In this document: one piece after another, positions 47,156-55,925 of the stretch
Numbering within the stretch: the first letter of the stretch is position 1
How the letters are laid out: the number at the start of each line of letters is the position of its first letter
DNA from: Cetobacterium sp. ZOR0034
Lineage (GTDB): Bacteria > Fusobacteriota > Fusobacteriia > Fusobacteriales > Fusobacteriaceae
Reading direction: 5' to 3'
Assembly: GCF_000799075.1 (NCBI RefSeq)
Contig: NZ_JTLI01000007.1
Coordinates: 62,001 to 126,000, forward strand
Length of the DNA stretch: 64,000 nucleotides
Program-made: the position numbers and the translations under genes
The notes under the pieces: model-generated
Seen by the model: the letters and a program-made list of their open reading frames with translations, nothing else
Database searches by the model: none
Told to the model about the DNA's origin: nothing

Positions 47156-49546
47156 TTAAATTTTTTGAGGTTTTATATTCCAAATCTCTTTTGCATATTC
47201 AGCTATTGTTCTATCTGACGAAAACTTTCCTCCGTTAGATATATTTATCCAAGCTTTTTCTCCCCAGTTCTCTCTGTTTACAAACTCTTCATTAATTTTA
47301 TCTTGAACTCTTCTAAACTCAGCAAAATCTTGTAAAACAAAGTATTGATCTGGTTTATGCCATGAAGCTCCCTTCATCAATGAATCATACAACTCTTTAT
47401 AGTACCCTGTTCCTTCATCGTTTAATGTTCCATCAATAAGAGCATCTACAACCCTTTTCAATCCTGGTGTCTCATTATAAGGAACATATGGATTATATCC
47501 CTCTTTTTTCATTTTTTCTACATCCTCTACTTTTAATCCAAAGATATAGTTATTCTCCACTCCTGCTTCTTCAACAATCTCAACGTTCGCACCATCTAAT
47601 GTTCCAAACGTAAGAGCTCCATTTATCATAAACTTCATATTTCCTGTTCCTGAAGCTTCTTTTCCTGCTGTAGATATCTGTTCTGAAATATCTGCCGCTG
47701 GGAATAGATATTGAGCTGCTGAAACATTATAATTTTCTATAAATATAACTTTTATCATATCTTTTATATCCAAGTCATTATTAATAATCGAAGCTACTTC
47801 ATTTATCAATTTTATTGTTCCTTTTGCTCTCATATACCCTGGAGCTGATTTAGCACCAAAGATATATGTCACTGGATGAATTTTCATCTCTGGATTCTCT
47901 TTTAATCTATAATACAGATCTAAAATATGAAGTATGTTTAACATCTGTCTTTTATACTCATGAAGTCTCTTTATTTGAATATCAAAGATTGAACTTGGAT
48001 TTATTTTAATTCCAGAAGTTTTTTCTATGTAATCTGCTAACTCTTTTTTCTTTTCAAATTTTATATTTAAGAATCTATCTATTATATTTTTATCTGCAGA
48101 GTATTTCTCTAAATTTTTCATTTCTGAGAAGTCTGTAATCCATCTATCTCCTATAAGCTCTGTTATAAGTTTTGATAGCTGTGGATTACATTGCAACATC
48201 CATCTTCTTTGAGTTATTCCGTTAGTTTTATTTAAGAATCTATCTGGGAAAAGCTCATACCACTCTTTCAACTCTATATGTTTCAGTATATCTGTATGAA
48301 GAGCAGCAACTCCATTTGTTTTAGATGATCCATAGATTGCTAACCAAGCCATATGTATCATATCCCCTTGAATAATGCTCATTCTCTCTCTTCTAGATCT
48401 ATCTTCAGGATATTTTTCCTCTAAAAGATTTAAAAATTGATAGTGAATTCTCTCTGTTATTGCAGATATTCTTGGAACAACCTCTTCATATAAACCAATC
48501 CACCATTTCTCTAAAGCCTCTGACAAAATAGTATGATTTGTATACGCAAATGTTTTTTCTACAATTGCCCAAGCGTCTTTCCATAATAAACCTTCTACAT
48601 CTGTTAGTATTCTCATAAGTTCTGGTATAGCTATAACAGGATGAGTATCATTTAATTGTATCGATACAAACTCTGAAAATTTGCTAAAATCATTTCCATG
48701 AATTTTTTTAAATTTTCTAACTATATCTTGCAATGAAGCTGATGTAAAGAAGTATTGTTGCTTCAATCTTAATTTTTTACCCTCATTTGTTGAATCATTT
48801 GGATAAAGGATTCTAGATATATCTTCAGCTCTATTTATATTTTCTAAAGCTTTTTCATAATTCTGATTGTTAAACTCTTTCAAGTCTAACTCCTCTATTG
48901 CTTTAGCTTCCCAAAGTCTTAAAGTATTCACATTATCTGTTCCATACCCTATTATTGGCATGTCATATGGTACCGCTCTAACCTTAGAATCTCCAAATTC
49001 AACAATAACCTCATCAAAAGGTCTAGCTACTGTCCAAACATCCCCATATCTAAGCCATGTCTCTGGAGTCTCAACCTGAAATCCATTTTCTATCTTTTGC
49101 TTAAAAATTCCATTTTTATACTTGATTCCATATCCTGTTCCTGGTAGATTCAATGTCACCAACGAATCCATAAAACAAGCTGCTAATCTTCCAAGTCCTC
49201 CGTTTCCAAGCCCAGCATCCTCTTCAGCTGCTTCTATAGTATTTATATCTAACCCTATCTCTGATAGTACTTCACTTATCTGTTCATAAACTCCTAAATT
49301 TATCAGATTATTTCCAAGAGCTCTTCCCATAAGAAACTCTGCTGAGAAATAAAAAGCTTGTTTTTCCTCTTCATATTTTTTTCTAGTTTCTAACCAGTTC
49401 TTTGATATATTATCAAGAATTACTCTGCTTAAACTCTGATAGATTTCAAAAGAGTTAGCTTCATCAATGCTCTTATTAAATAAAACTCCCACTTTAGTTT
49501 CTATCTCACTTTTTAAAAGATCTTTTCCAATTAGCATTCTGTACAC
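47156..49546 (-). CDS. glgP: Glycogen/maltodextrin phosphorylase
   Basis: The 796-residue enzyme has the size and motifs of the GT35 family. These are YFSAEFLMGRALGNNLINLG at residue 47, EDAGLGNGGLGRLAACFMDS near residue 110, and the PLP-binding Lys in KEASGTGNMKFMINGALTFGTLDGANVEI near residue 640. It releases glucose-1-phosphate from alpha-1,4-glucans. As the last gene of the malEFG-trmB operon it most likely degrades imported maltodextrins together with MalQ, and it could also act on stored glycogen. Confidence 0.95.
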   Translation of the reverse strand: MYRMLIGKDLLKSEIETKVGVLFNKSIDEANSFEIYQSLSRVILDNISKNWLETRKKYEEEKQAFYFSAEFLMGRALGNNLINLGVYEQISEVLSEIGLDINTIEAAEEDAGLGNGGLGRLAACFMDSLVTLNLPGTGYGIKYKNGIFKQKIENGFQVETPETWLRYGDVWTVARPFDEVIVEFGDSKVRAVPYDMPIIGYGTDNVNTLRLWEAKAIEELDLKEFNNQNYEKALENINRAEDISRILYPNDSTNEGKKLRLKQQYFFTSASLQDIVRKFKKIHGNDFSKFSEFVSIQLNDTHPVIAIPELMRILTDVEGLLWKDAWAIVEKTFAYTNHTILSEALEKWWIGLYEEVVPRISAITERIHYQFLNLLEEKYPEDRSRRERMSIIQGDMIHMAWLAIYGSSKTNGVAALHTDILKHIELKEWYELFPDRFLNKTNGITQRRWMLQCNPQLSKLITELIGDRWITDFSEMKNLEKYSADKNIIDRFLNIKFEKKKELADYIEKTSGIKINPSSIFDIQIKRLHEYKRQMLNILHILDLYYRLKENPEMKIHPVTYIFGAKSAPGYMRAKGTIKLINEVASIINNDLDIKDMIKVIFIENYNVSAAQYLFPAADISEQISTAGKEASGTGNMKFMINGALTFGTLDGANVEIVEEAGVENNYIFGLKVEDVEKMKKEGYNPYVPYNETPGLKRVVDALIDGTLNDEGTGYYKELYDSLMKGASWHKPDQYFVLQDFAEFRRVQDKINEEFVNRENWGEKAWINISNGGKFSSDRTIAEYAKEIWNIKPQKI

Positions 49547-49556
49547 TCCTTATTTA

Positions 49557-50390
49557 TTAATTTTCATTTAATTTTTTCATAAGTTCTGCGATCTCTAACT
49601 CTTTTTTCTCTAACTCAGCTTTTAATCTAGCTTTTTCTCGAAGTTGCTTTAATATCTCCTCTTTATTTTGAATTTCAGTGTTAAGCTTTTCGTTTTCATT
49701 TTTTATACTCTTTAACTCTTCCCCCGTTTTAGTTGTCGAATGAACTATTTTTTTAGTCGGTTTTGTATCTAAAAATGTTGAAACCTCTTTCGGCTTGTTT
49801 CCATCTCCAAAATATATATTGGTTTGAATAATAGGTCCTTTTTTAGAGTTTAAATTTATAGGAATTATCATTTGAGCATAATTTTTTAAAAGTTTCTCAT
49901 TCTGAAACAAAGGTTTATCTATCAATATCTCCTGTGATGTTGTAGAATTACCAAATAGAACTTTTAAATTCTCAATTGGAATTAATTTAACCTCTATTTT
50001 TTCTCCAGGTCTAACTCCAGAATCTATAGGTTTAGTATAGAATCCACTATCCTTTTGATTTAAATTAAATAATCTCTGCTCTTTTCCATCAAACCCTATA
50101 TACTTCGCATCCGTCCAACTTAGAAAAATTACATCTTTCGATATATTTTCAAATGTTAAATCTATCGTTTCATCTAAAAAGTTTATATCCATATTGAATC
50201 TATCCGATGAAATTCTTCCATCTTTTGTCAATAGTGGATAATCTCTTAAGGTAGAGTCCTTTGCCCCATAAATTGTAGTTTTAGTACTTCTTATATCACT
50301 CTTTACAGATTGATGTTTTATTTCATTTGAACTACATCCTGATACCAAAAGTGTTGATACTAACGCTCCTAAAAAAAATAGATTTTTCAT
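49557..50390 (-). CDS. Lipoprotein of unknown function with C-terminal coiled coil
   Basis: The 277-residue protein has a lipoprotein signal (NLFFLGALVSTLLVSGCSSN, Cys at residue 19). A beta-rich middle region resembles small immunoglobulin-like lipoprotein domains (ENISKDVIFLSWTDAKYIGFDGKEQ). A long C-terminal coiled coil runs from about residue 220 to the end, rich in Glu, Lys and Leu. No family is recognised. It lies between trmB and glgP in the maltodextrin operon, with gaps of 10-20 bases, so it is co-regulated with sugar import. It may be anchored in the periplasmic face of a membrane. Confidence 0.7.
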   Translation of the reverse strand: MKNLFFLGALVSTLLVSGCSSNEIKHQSVKSDIRSTKTTIYGAKDSTLRDYPLLTKDGRISSDRFNMDINFLDETIDLTFENISKDVIFLSWTDAKYIGFDGKEQRLFNLNQKDSGFYTKPIDSGVRPGEKIEVKLIPIENLKVLFGNSTTSQEILIDKPLFQNEKLLKNYAQMIIPINLNSKKGPIIQTNIYFGDGNKPKEVSTFLDTKPTKKIVHSTTKTGEELKSIKNENEKLNTEIQNKEEILKQLREKARLKAELEKKELEIAELMKKLNEN

Positions 50391-50409
50391 TCATTCACCC
50401 CATTTTATT

Positions 50410-51183
50410 TTAAAAATCTAAAGTTATTATTTTATTGATATTATGTCCAAATTGATTTTCTAATTTCATCAAGTGGATATCATTTTTTATATGCTCTGTT
50501 ACAATATTTACAAGCAGTTTATTCTCTGAATATGTCCCACAGAACTCCCCTTCATAATTACTTCCTATTATTGCTGCCGTCGAATCTATTGCAACCATTA
50601 TTCTTTTTTCCGAATCAGTCACATTCAAATTAAAACTCTCTCTTATATAAGCTTCAATCCCAAGATTCGCATAATCAGTTTTATTAAAACTGAAAAGTAT
50701 AATTCTAACTCCTTTTTCTTTTAATTTTTTAAAATCTTTTTCAAATTCAAATAGATCCAAATTCGTATTTATATAAACAACTTTCTCTGCTCTTTTTAAA
50801 ATTGTTTTAAACCTATCTTTTATATCATCAAAAGAGTTTAAGTTATAAAATTGTTTTTGTTTTCCACTTACTCCAACTTTATTTAATTCATCTTTTAAAA
50901 ATTTTGTAGCACTTTCCACATTTTTTTTATAGTTTTCAAATATCTCATTCAAATCCATTGTTTTATAAAAAGTTATCTCTTTATCCAAATATGAATTTAT
51001 ATATCCTTTTTTTTGTAAGATATCTAAATTTTGATAAACTGTTGTTCTTGGATAACCTAAAGTTTTGGCTATTTGAGAACCATTTGTTCCTGGGTTTTTT
51101 ATCAACTCTAAAAAAACCTCTGCTTCCTTTCTTCCGAAACCAACCTTTTCTAAATTTTCTAAAATCTTTTCATTTTCTACCAA
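50410..51183 (-). CDS. TrmB family transcriptional regulator of maltodextrin genes
   Basis: The start is TTG at 51183, five bases after AGGAGG. The 257-residue protein has a winged helix (GFGRKEAEVFLELIKNPGTNGSQIAKTLGYPRTTVYQNLDILQKKGYI) followed by a coiled coil and a phospholipase-D-like effector region (VVYINTNLDLFEFEKDFKKLKEKGVRIILFS), as in TrmB regulators. TrmB proteins bind maltose or trehalose and control sugar ABC transporters. The gene lies in the malEFG operon. Two matching 19-base inverted repeats at the malE and lamB promoters are its likely targets. Confidence 0.9.
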   Translation of the reverse strand: MVENEKILENLEKVGFGRKEAEVFLELIKNPGTNGSQIAKTLGYPRTTVYQNLDILQKKGYINSYLDKEITFYKTMDLNEIFENYKKNVESATKFLKDELNKVGVSGKQKQFYNLNSFDDIKDRFKTILKRAEKVVYINTNLDLFEFEKDFKKLKEKGVRIILFSFNKTDYANLGIEAYIRESFNLNVTDSEKRIMVAIDSTAAIIGSNYEGEFCGTYSENKLLVNIVTEHIKNDIHLMKLENQFGHNINKIITLDF

Positions 51184-51192
51184 AATATCCTC

Positions 51193-52050
51193 CTATTCTT
51201 TAACTCCCCCTACAGTTAAACCTCCTACAAGATATCTTGATAAGCTGACAAATAGTATTACTACAGGTATGCTTGTTATCAATGCTGCTGCTGAATATGT
51301 TCCCCACTCTGCGCTAAATGATCCTTGAAGATTTACTAATCCAACTGGAAGAGTTAATTTCTCTGCTGATGTTAATATTATTCTAGCTATTACAAACTCC
51401 GACCAAGCTGTCATAAATGAAAATAACGCTGTTATTGCAAGTGCCGGTGTTGAAATAGGTAATACTATTTTATACATAACCTGCCATACTTTGCAACCAT
51501 CAATATAAGCACTTTCTTCCAAAGACTTTGGAATTGTATCAAAATACCCCTTTAACATCCATACAGAAAAGGGAACTGATACTGCTACATAAGGTATTAA
51601 TAATCCTAAAAAACTATTCATTAGTTTTAATTTTACTAAAATTATAAACATAGGTAATAGTAACATCGGTGCTGGAAACATCTGTGTTACTAGAAATGTC
51701 ATCATCCCAACCTTTCTTCCCCAAAACGAAAATCTTGAAAAAGCATATCCTGCTGTTATTGATATAAATACTCCAATTACTGCTGTCAATAAAGATATAA
51801 TCAATGAATTTTTTAACCAAATCAATAAGTCCGTTTCAAATAAAGCTTTTCTAAAATTATCTAATGTTGCATCTGGCGGTATTATTCTTAAACTTGTTGA
51901 AAACAGTTGATTCCCAGGTCTTAGAGCTACCGACAAAACATTTAATAGAGGATAAAGAGTTATTGCACAAAACAGTATCAATATAAAATATATTCCTATT
52001 ATCTTTTTCCAACTATCATTTTTTTCAAAATATATACTTTTATCTATCAT
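51193..52050 (-). CDS. malG: Maltodextrin ABC transporter permease (MalG-like)
   Basis: The 285-residue permease has six membrane segments and the EAA loop LEESAYIDGCKVWQVMYKIVLPISTPAL near residue 190. It also has the MalG-type end (YLVGGLTVGGVKE). Together with MalF it forms the inner-membrane channel. Its start overlaps the malF stop by four bases. Confidence 0.9.
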   Translation of the reverse strand: MIDKSIYFEKNDSWKKIIGIYFILILFCAITLYPLLNVLSVALRPGNQLFSTSLRIIPPDATLDNFRKALFETDLLIWLKNSLIISLLTAVIGVFISITAGYAFSRFSFWGRKVGMMTFLVTQMFPAPMLLLPMFIILVKLKLMNSFLGLLIPYVAVSVPFSVWMLKGYFDTIPKSLEESAYIDGCKVWQVMYKIVLPISTPALAITALFSFMTAWSEFVIARIILTSAEKLTLPVGLVNLQGSFSAEWGTYSAAALITSIPVVILFVSLSRYLVGGLTVGGVKE

Positions 52051-52937
52051 CTGATTTCCTCCTTAAAAATATTGCTTTTCTTTACGTAGATAATAGAGAA
52101 AATCAATAAGAATATAAATATAAGTACCGAATATGCCGCTGCAAAGCCATATCTATAGAAATTAAATGCTAATCTATAAACATCAGTTACTAAAATTTGA
52201 GTCTCTTTATTTCCATATCCACCTGCTAAAATTATTATTATGTTTAGCATATTGAATGTCCAAATTGTTCCTAAAATTATTGCTGGAGTTAATGTCGGTT
52301 TTAATAATGGCAAAGTGATATCTTTAAATTTACTCCAAGGACTAGCTCCATCTATATCTGCTGCCTCATAAAGTTCGGCCGGGATAGATTGAAGTCCACC
52401 CAATGTTATCATCATCATAAATGGAAACCCTAACCATATATTTGTTATTATAGCTGCATAAAAAGTTAGTTTAGGATCACTTAACCAAGGTAAATTTTGA
52501 ATTCCAAACCATCCAAGCATTAGATTTATAGCTCCAAAATTTTGATTAAACATACCTTTCCAAGTAAGAGCAGCTATATATTGAGGCATCGCCCATGGAA
52601 TTATAAGAAATACTCTCAGAATAGATTTTCCTGGTAGCTTTCTATTTAGTAAAAGAGCTAAAAATAATCCTATAGTCACATGAAAAAATACGTTTACAAA
52701 AGTCCAAATTATAGTTCTTATAAATGTTGCTAAAACATCTGGATCTTGAAATACTCTAATATAATTTTGTAAGCCTACAAATCCAGGGTTTTTAAATGTT
52801 CTTAAACTCATATTAGTTAAAGATAACCAAAATCCATATCCTAGTGGATAAAATACCATTATTGCCATTACAATAAAAGCTGGTGCTATAAATAAATATG
52901 GTGTGTTTTTACCTACTAGTCTTCCTTTTCCACTCAT
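52047..52937 (-). CDS. malF: Maltodextrin ABC transporter permease (MalF-like)
   Basis: The 296-residue permease has six membrane segments and the EAA loop ELYEAADIDGASPWSKFKDITLPLLKP near residue 190. It lacks the large periplasmic insertion found in E. coli MalF (514 residues), so it is of the short type common in Gram-positive and thermophilic systems. A stable hairpin lies between malE and malF. Confidence 0.9.
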   Translation of the reverse strand: MSGKGRLVGKNTPYLFIAPAFIVMAIMVFYPLGYGFWLSLTNMSLRTFKNPGFVGLQNYIRVFQDPDVLATFIRTIIWTFVNVFFHVTIGLFLALLLNRKLPGKSILRVFLIIPWAMPQYIAALTWKGMFNQNFGAINLMLGWFGIQNLPWLSDPKLTFYAAIITNIWLGFPFMMMITLGGLQSIPAELYEAADIDGASPWSKFKDITLPLLKPTLTPAIILGTIWTFNMLNIIIILAGGYGNKETQILVTDVYRLAFNFYRYGFAAAYSVLIFIFLLIFSIIYVKKSNIFKEEIR

Positions 52938-52960
52938 AATCAGTCTCCTTTTTTAATTTT

Positions 52961-52985
52961 GGAGGTTGGAAAAACTCCAACCTCC
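52961..52985 (-). other. Intercistronic hairpin between malE and malF
   Basis: GGAGGTTGGA and TCCAACCTCC form a perfect 10-bp stem with a five-base loop and no T tract downstream on the reverse strand. Such elements after a binding-protein gene usually protect its mRNA from 3' decay and raise its yield over the permeases, as the REP sequences do after E. coli malE. Confidence 0.75.
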
Positions 52986-52992
52986 CTATATT

Positions 52993-54234
52993 TTATTCAC
53001 CTTTTATAGTTTTTATTCCATCTACTGCATCTTTTTGCATTTTTTTAGCAGCATCTTGTGGTGTCATCTTTCCATTTATAACAGCCTCTAAATTTGGTCT
53101 TATTGCATCCCAAATCGCTCTCATCTCTGGAATTACAGGCATTGGAACTGTATGTTCAATCGTTGCTATTGAATCTTGCATAAGCTTATCATTTTTAACT
53201 GCTGGTAAGTTTCTAGCTGCTTCTATCCCTGGTGCTTGAGATTGATTTATTGCAATTTCAGCATTAACTTCTGGAGAGAATATATAGTCAAAGAATTTAT
53301 TTAAAGCTTCTCCTTTTGAATCAGAAGTATTTTCAGATAATGAGTAACCTTTAGAAGCATTTGTAAACAGCGCATAACCATGCTTTGATGGAATCGGCAT
53401 TGGAGCAACTCCTAAGTCAATTCCTGCATCCTCATACTCTTTCCAAGACCAAGCCCCATTTAAAATCATAGCTGCTTTTTCTTGTTTAAATAGTTGAGAA
53501 GCTATATCATAATCCATTCCAGCTTCACCTAATCCATACTTCGCTCTTACATCTTTAACAAAAGTTAAAGCATTTACCATAGCCTCATTATCTAAAGTCG
53601 GATTATTACTTTTATCAAAAATTTCTCCTCCAAATCCAGCGTAGAATCCTACAAACCAGAATGGTTCTTTCTCATTATACAGGAATCCATATTTTGAATT
53701 AGCTTTATCTTTTGCATCTACAGCTGTGTTTGCCTTTGCAACTTCTAAAAACTCATCCCATGTTTTAGGAGCATTTTTTACTAATTTCTTATTATATAAA
53801 AGTGCTATCTGATTTCCTAAAAATTCTGGCAATAAATAAACTTCATCATTATACATTCCACTTTTTAAAGCTCCATCATTAAATTTCGCTATTAAATCTT
53901 TTGATACAACTTTACCAATAGGTTTAATTAAATCTGAAACCATAAATATTCCAATATTATCATTTGGTCCATAAACAATATCTGGTCCTTGTCCTGCTAA
54001 AGAAGCATTTTGAAATTGTGTTCTTAAATCTTCAACTGAATAGTGTACTACATTTACTTTTACATCTGGATTCTTTTTCATAAACTCATCAACTAATTTT
54101 AAATAAGTAGGTCTAACTGCTGGCTCCATTTGTTCCCACAAAGTTATCTCTGTAGTTTTTCCTGAAGCCATTGTTGATAGTAACATCCCTGCTGCGAATA
54201 CCAACATCGATTTTCTAAACATGTTTCTTACCAT
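52993..54234 (-). CDS. malE: Periplasmic maltodextrin-binding protein (MalE-like)
   Basis: The 413-residue protein has a signal peptide of about 25 residues ending ASG before KTTEITLWEQ, with no lipobox. The mature part has the solute-binding family 1 pattern: DLRTQFQNASLAGQGPDIVYGPNDNIG near residue 75, GFLYNEKEPFWF, AAMILNGAWSWKEYEDAGIDLGVAPMP near residue 255, and a C-terminal MPVIPEMRAIWDAI. This corresponds to maltose-binding proteins. It is the first gene of the operon and divergent from lamB. Confidence 0.92.
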   Translation of the reverse strand: MVRNMFRKSMLVFAAGMLLSTMASGKTTEITLWEQMEPAVRPTYLKLVDEFMKKNPDVKVNVVHYSVEDLRTQFQNASLAGQGPDIVYGPNDNIGIFMVSDLIKPIGKVVSKDLIAKFNDGALKSGMYNDEVYLLPEFLGNQIALLYNKKLVKNAPKTWDEFLEVAKANTAVDAKDKANSKYGFLYNEKEPFWFVGFYAGFGGEIFDKSNNPTLDNEAMVNALTFVKDVRAKYGLGEAGMDYDIASQLFKQEKAAMILNGAWSWKEYEDAGIDLGVAPMPIPSKHGYALFTNASKGYSLSENTSDSKGEALNKFFDYIFSPEVNAEIAINQSQAPGIEAARNLPAVKNDKLMQDSIATIEHTVPMPVIPEMRAIWDAIRPNLEAVINGKMTPQDAAKKMQKDAVDGIKTIKGE

Positions 54235-54254
54235 TCTTACCCCTCCTGTTTTAT

Positions 54255-54273
54255 GTTGTAACTTAATGACAAC
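54255..54273. promoter_or_regulatory. Candidate TrmB operator at the malE promoter
   Basis: GTTGTAACTTAATGACAAC has the form GTTGT-N9-ACAAC and overlaps the expected transcription start of malE. On the reverse strand TTGACT and TAATAA, 17 bases apart, lie just upstream (about 54315-54287). It is an imperfect copy of the site at lamB. Confidence 0.65.
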
Positions 54274-54385
54274 ACTATTATTACTCTTTTTTTTCTAAAT
54301 AGTCAATAGTTTTTTTAAATTTTTATTTATTTTTATGTGTTTTTTCAAAAAAAAATGTTTTTTTTAAGAATTTTTAGTTTTGTTA

Positions 54386-54414
54386 TTGACAAATCAAAAA
54401 AAATGTTATAAATA
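54386..54414 (+). promoter_or_regulatory. Promoter of lamB
   Basis: A perfect TTGACA (54386-54391) and TAAATA (54409-54414) are 17 bases apart. The candidate operator follows 14 bases after the -10 box. Confidence 0.6.
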
Positions 54415-54427
54415 TATTGGTATCAAA

Positions 54428-54446
54428 GTTGTAAAGCTTTTACAAC
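54428..54446. promoter_or_regulatory. Candidate TrmB operator at the lamB promoter
   Basis: GTTGTAAAGCTTTTACAAC is a perfect 8-3-8 inverted repeat of 19 bases in the early transcribed region of lamB. It shares GTTGT-N9-ACAAC with the site at malE, and the regulator gene trmB is in the facing operon. Confidence 0.75.
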
Positions 54447-54476
54447 ATTAAAAAATAAATAGGGGGTATCAAATTT

Positions 54477-55844
54477 ATGAAGATTAAACATTTATTCACA
54501 CTTTTATCTGCAGTTATTATCACTGGTACAGCTGCACAGAATACTTTTGCAAAAGAAATTGTTCAAAGCCCAGAAGTTGTTTCAACAGCATACGATGTTA
54601 CAGCTTTAGAAGACAGAATTGCTAAATTAGAATACAATGATCAACACCCTAGTTTTGAATTCCATGGATATGCTCGTACTGGTTTATTATTAAATGCTGA
54701 GAGAGGCTTAAAGAAAGCTTCAACTTTCCCAGGACCTTTTGATAAAAAATATGTTGGTAGACTTGGAAACGAAGATAACACTTATGCTGAATTAGAGTTT
54801 GTAAAAAGTTTTTATATGGAAAACGGAGCTTGGGCTAAATTCCATGCTATGCTAGTTTCTGATTCAGGTAGCTATTCTGATAACTCTGGTTCTGGAAATG
54901 ATGGTTGGGGAGATTCATCTATTCAAGCTAGACAAGTTTATGTAGAGATGGGAAATCTTCCAACTTTTACAGGAGCATTTAAGGATTCTACAGTTTGGGC
55001 TGGTAAAAGATACTATAACAGAAGAGATATTCATATAACTGACTACTACTATACAGATTTATCAGGTACTGGATTAGGAGTTGACAACATTGCTCTTGGA
55101 GAAGGTAAATTAGGATTTGCAACAGTTGCAAGAAATTCTAGTGTAGGAGATGATCAAGATATAGTTGGTTTAGTTACAAAATACTCTATCGGTAACTTCG
55201 AGTTTGATCTAGTTGGAGCAAAATCTCAAGATAACGAAGATGAAAATTCTAGTTTAGCTAAAAATGGATTCCAAGGATTTGCACAATATAACTTAAATAG
55301 TTACTATGGTTTAAATGGTTTCTCTAAATTCTATGGTCAAATTGGTTCTGGAATTGGAGCTACTTGGGGACTTGGTTCTCTTGGAAATGCTACTGGAAAC
55401 TATAAAAAAGCTACTTCATATAGACTTGGAACTTGGGGACTTACTAATTTAAACGAGAAATGGGATTTATTCACAACTTTATATGGTCAATATGATAATA
55501 AACCTGAAGATAGAGATCTTGATTTATATAAAAAGAATGGTTTTGAAACTGCTTTTGTAGTTAGACCTGTTTACAAAATAAATAATAACTTTGAACTTCA
55601 ATTTGAAGGTGGAATAGGATATACTGAATCTAACTTCTCTGATGATACAGATTCTAACGGAACATTCTACAAATTAACTTTTGCCCCTACACTAAAACTT
55701 GATTCTAATCAATTCTGGGCTAGACCTGAAATTAGAGCATTTGTTACATATGTAGGTGGTGAAACTCAAGATACAGCAAATAACAAAGAAAAATATAATG
55801 ATGACAACATCAGAGTTGGAGTTCAAGCTGAAGTTTGGTTCTAA
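54477..55844 (+). CDS. lamB: Maltoporin-like outer-membrane porin (LamB family)
   Basis: The 455-residue protein has a signal peptide ending near AKEIVQS. A short N-terminal helical segment (TALEDRIAKLEYN) follows, then an amphipathic beta-barrel that starts FEFHGYARTGLLL and ends with an aromatic residue (VQAEVWF), as outer-membrane proteins do. The phrases RYYNRRDIHITDYYYTDLSGTGLGVDNI and GLVTKYSIGNFEFDL match LamB maltoporins, which form trimers with a greasy slide for maltodextrins. It is divergent from malE and upstream of malQ. It demonstrates that the cell has an outer membrane. Confidence 0.93.
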   Translation: MKIKHLFTLLSAVIITGTAAQNTFAKEIVQSPEVVSTAYDVTALEDRIAKLEYNDQHPSFEFHGYARTGLLLNAERGLKKASTFPGPFDKKYVGRLGNEDNTYAELEFVKSFYMENGAWAKFHAMLVSDSGSYSDNSGSGNDGWGDSSIQARQVYVEMGNLPTFTGAFKDSTVWAGKRYYNRRDIHITDYYYTDLSGTGLGVDNIALGEGKLGFATVARNSSVGDDQDIVGLVTKYSIGNFEFDLVGAKSQDNEDENSSLAKNGFQGFAQYNLNSYYGLNGFSKFYGQIGSGIGATWGLGSLGNATGNYKKATSYRLGTWGLTNLNEKWDLFTTLYGQYDNKPEDRDLDLYKKNGFETAFVVRPVYKINNNFELQFEGGIGYTESNFSDDTDSNGTFYKLTFAPTLKLDSNQFWARPEIRAFVTYVGGETQDTANNKEKYNDDNIRVGVQAEVWF

Positions 55845-55865
55845 CACTTAATTAAATTCTTTATT

Positions 55866-55898
55866 GCTCTGGGTATTTTCCCCGTAGATACCCGGAGC
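55866..55898 (+). other. Stable hairpin between lamB and malQ
   Basis: GCTCTGGGTA and TACCCGGAGC form a 10-bp stem with one mismatch; no T run follows. It may reduce read-through into malQ or stabilise lamB mRNA, so that the porin is made in excess over the enzyme. Confidence 0.7.
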
Positions 55899-55925
55899 TA
55901 TTAAATCTAAAAGTGAGGTATTTTT

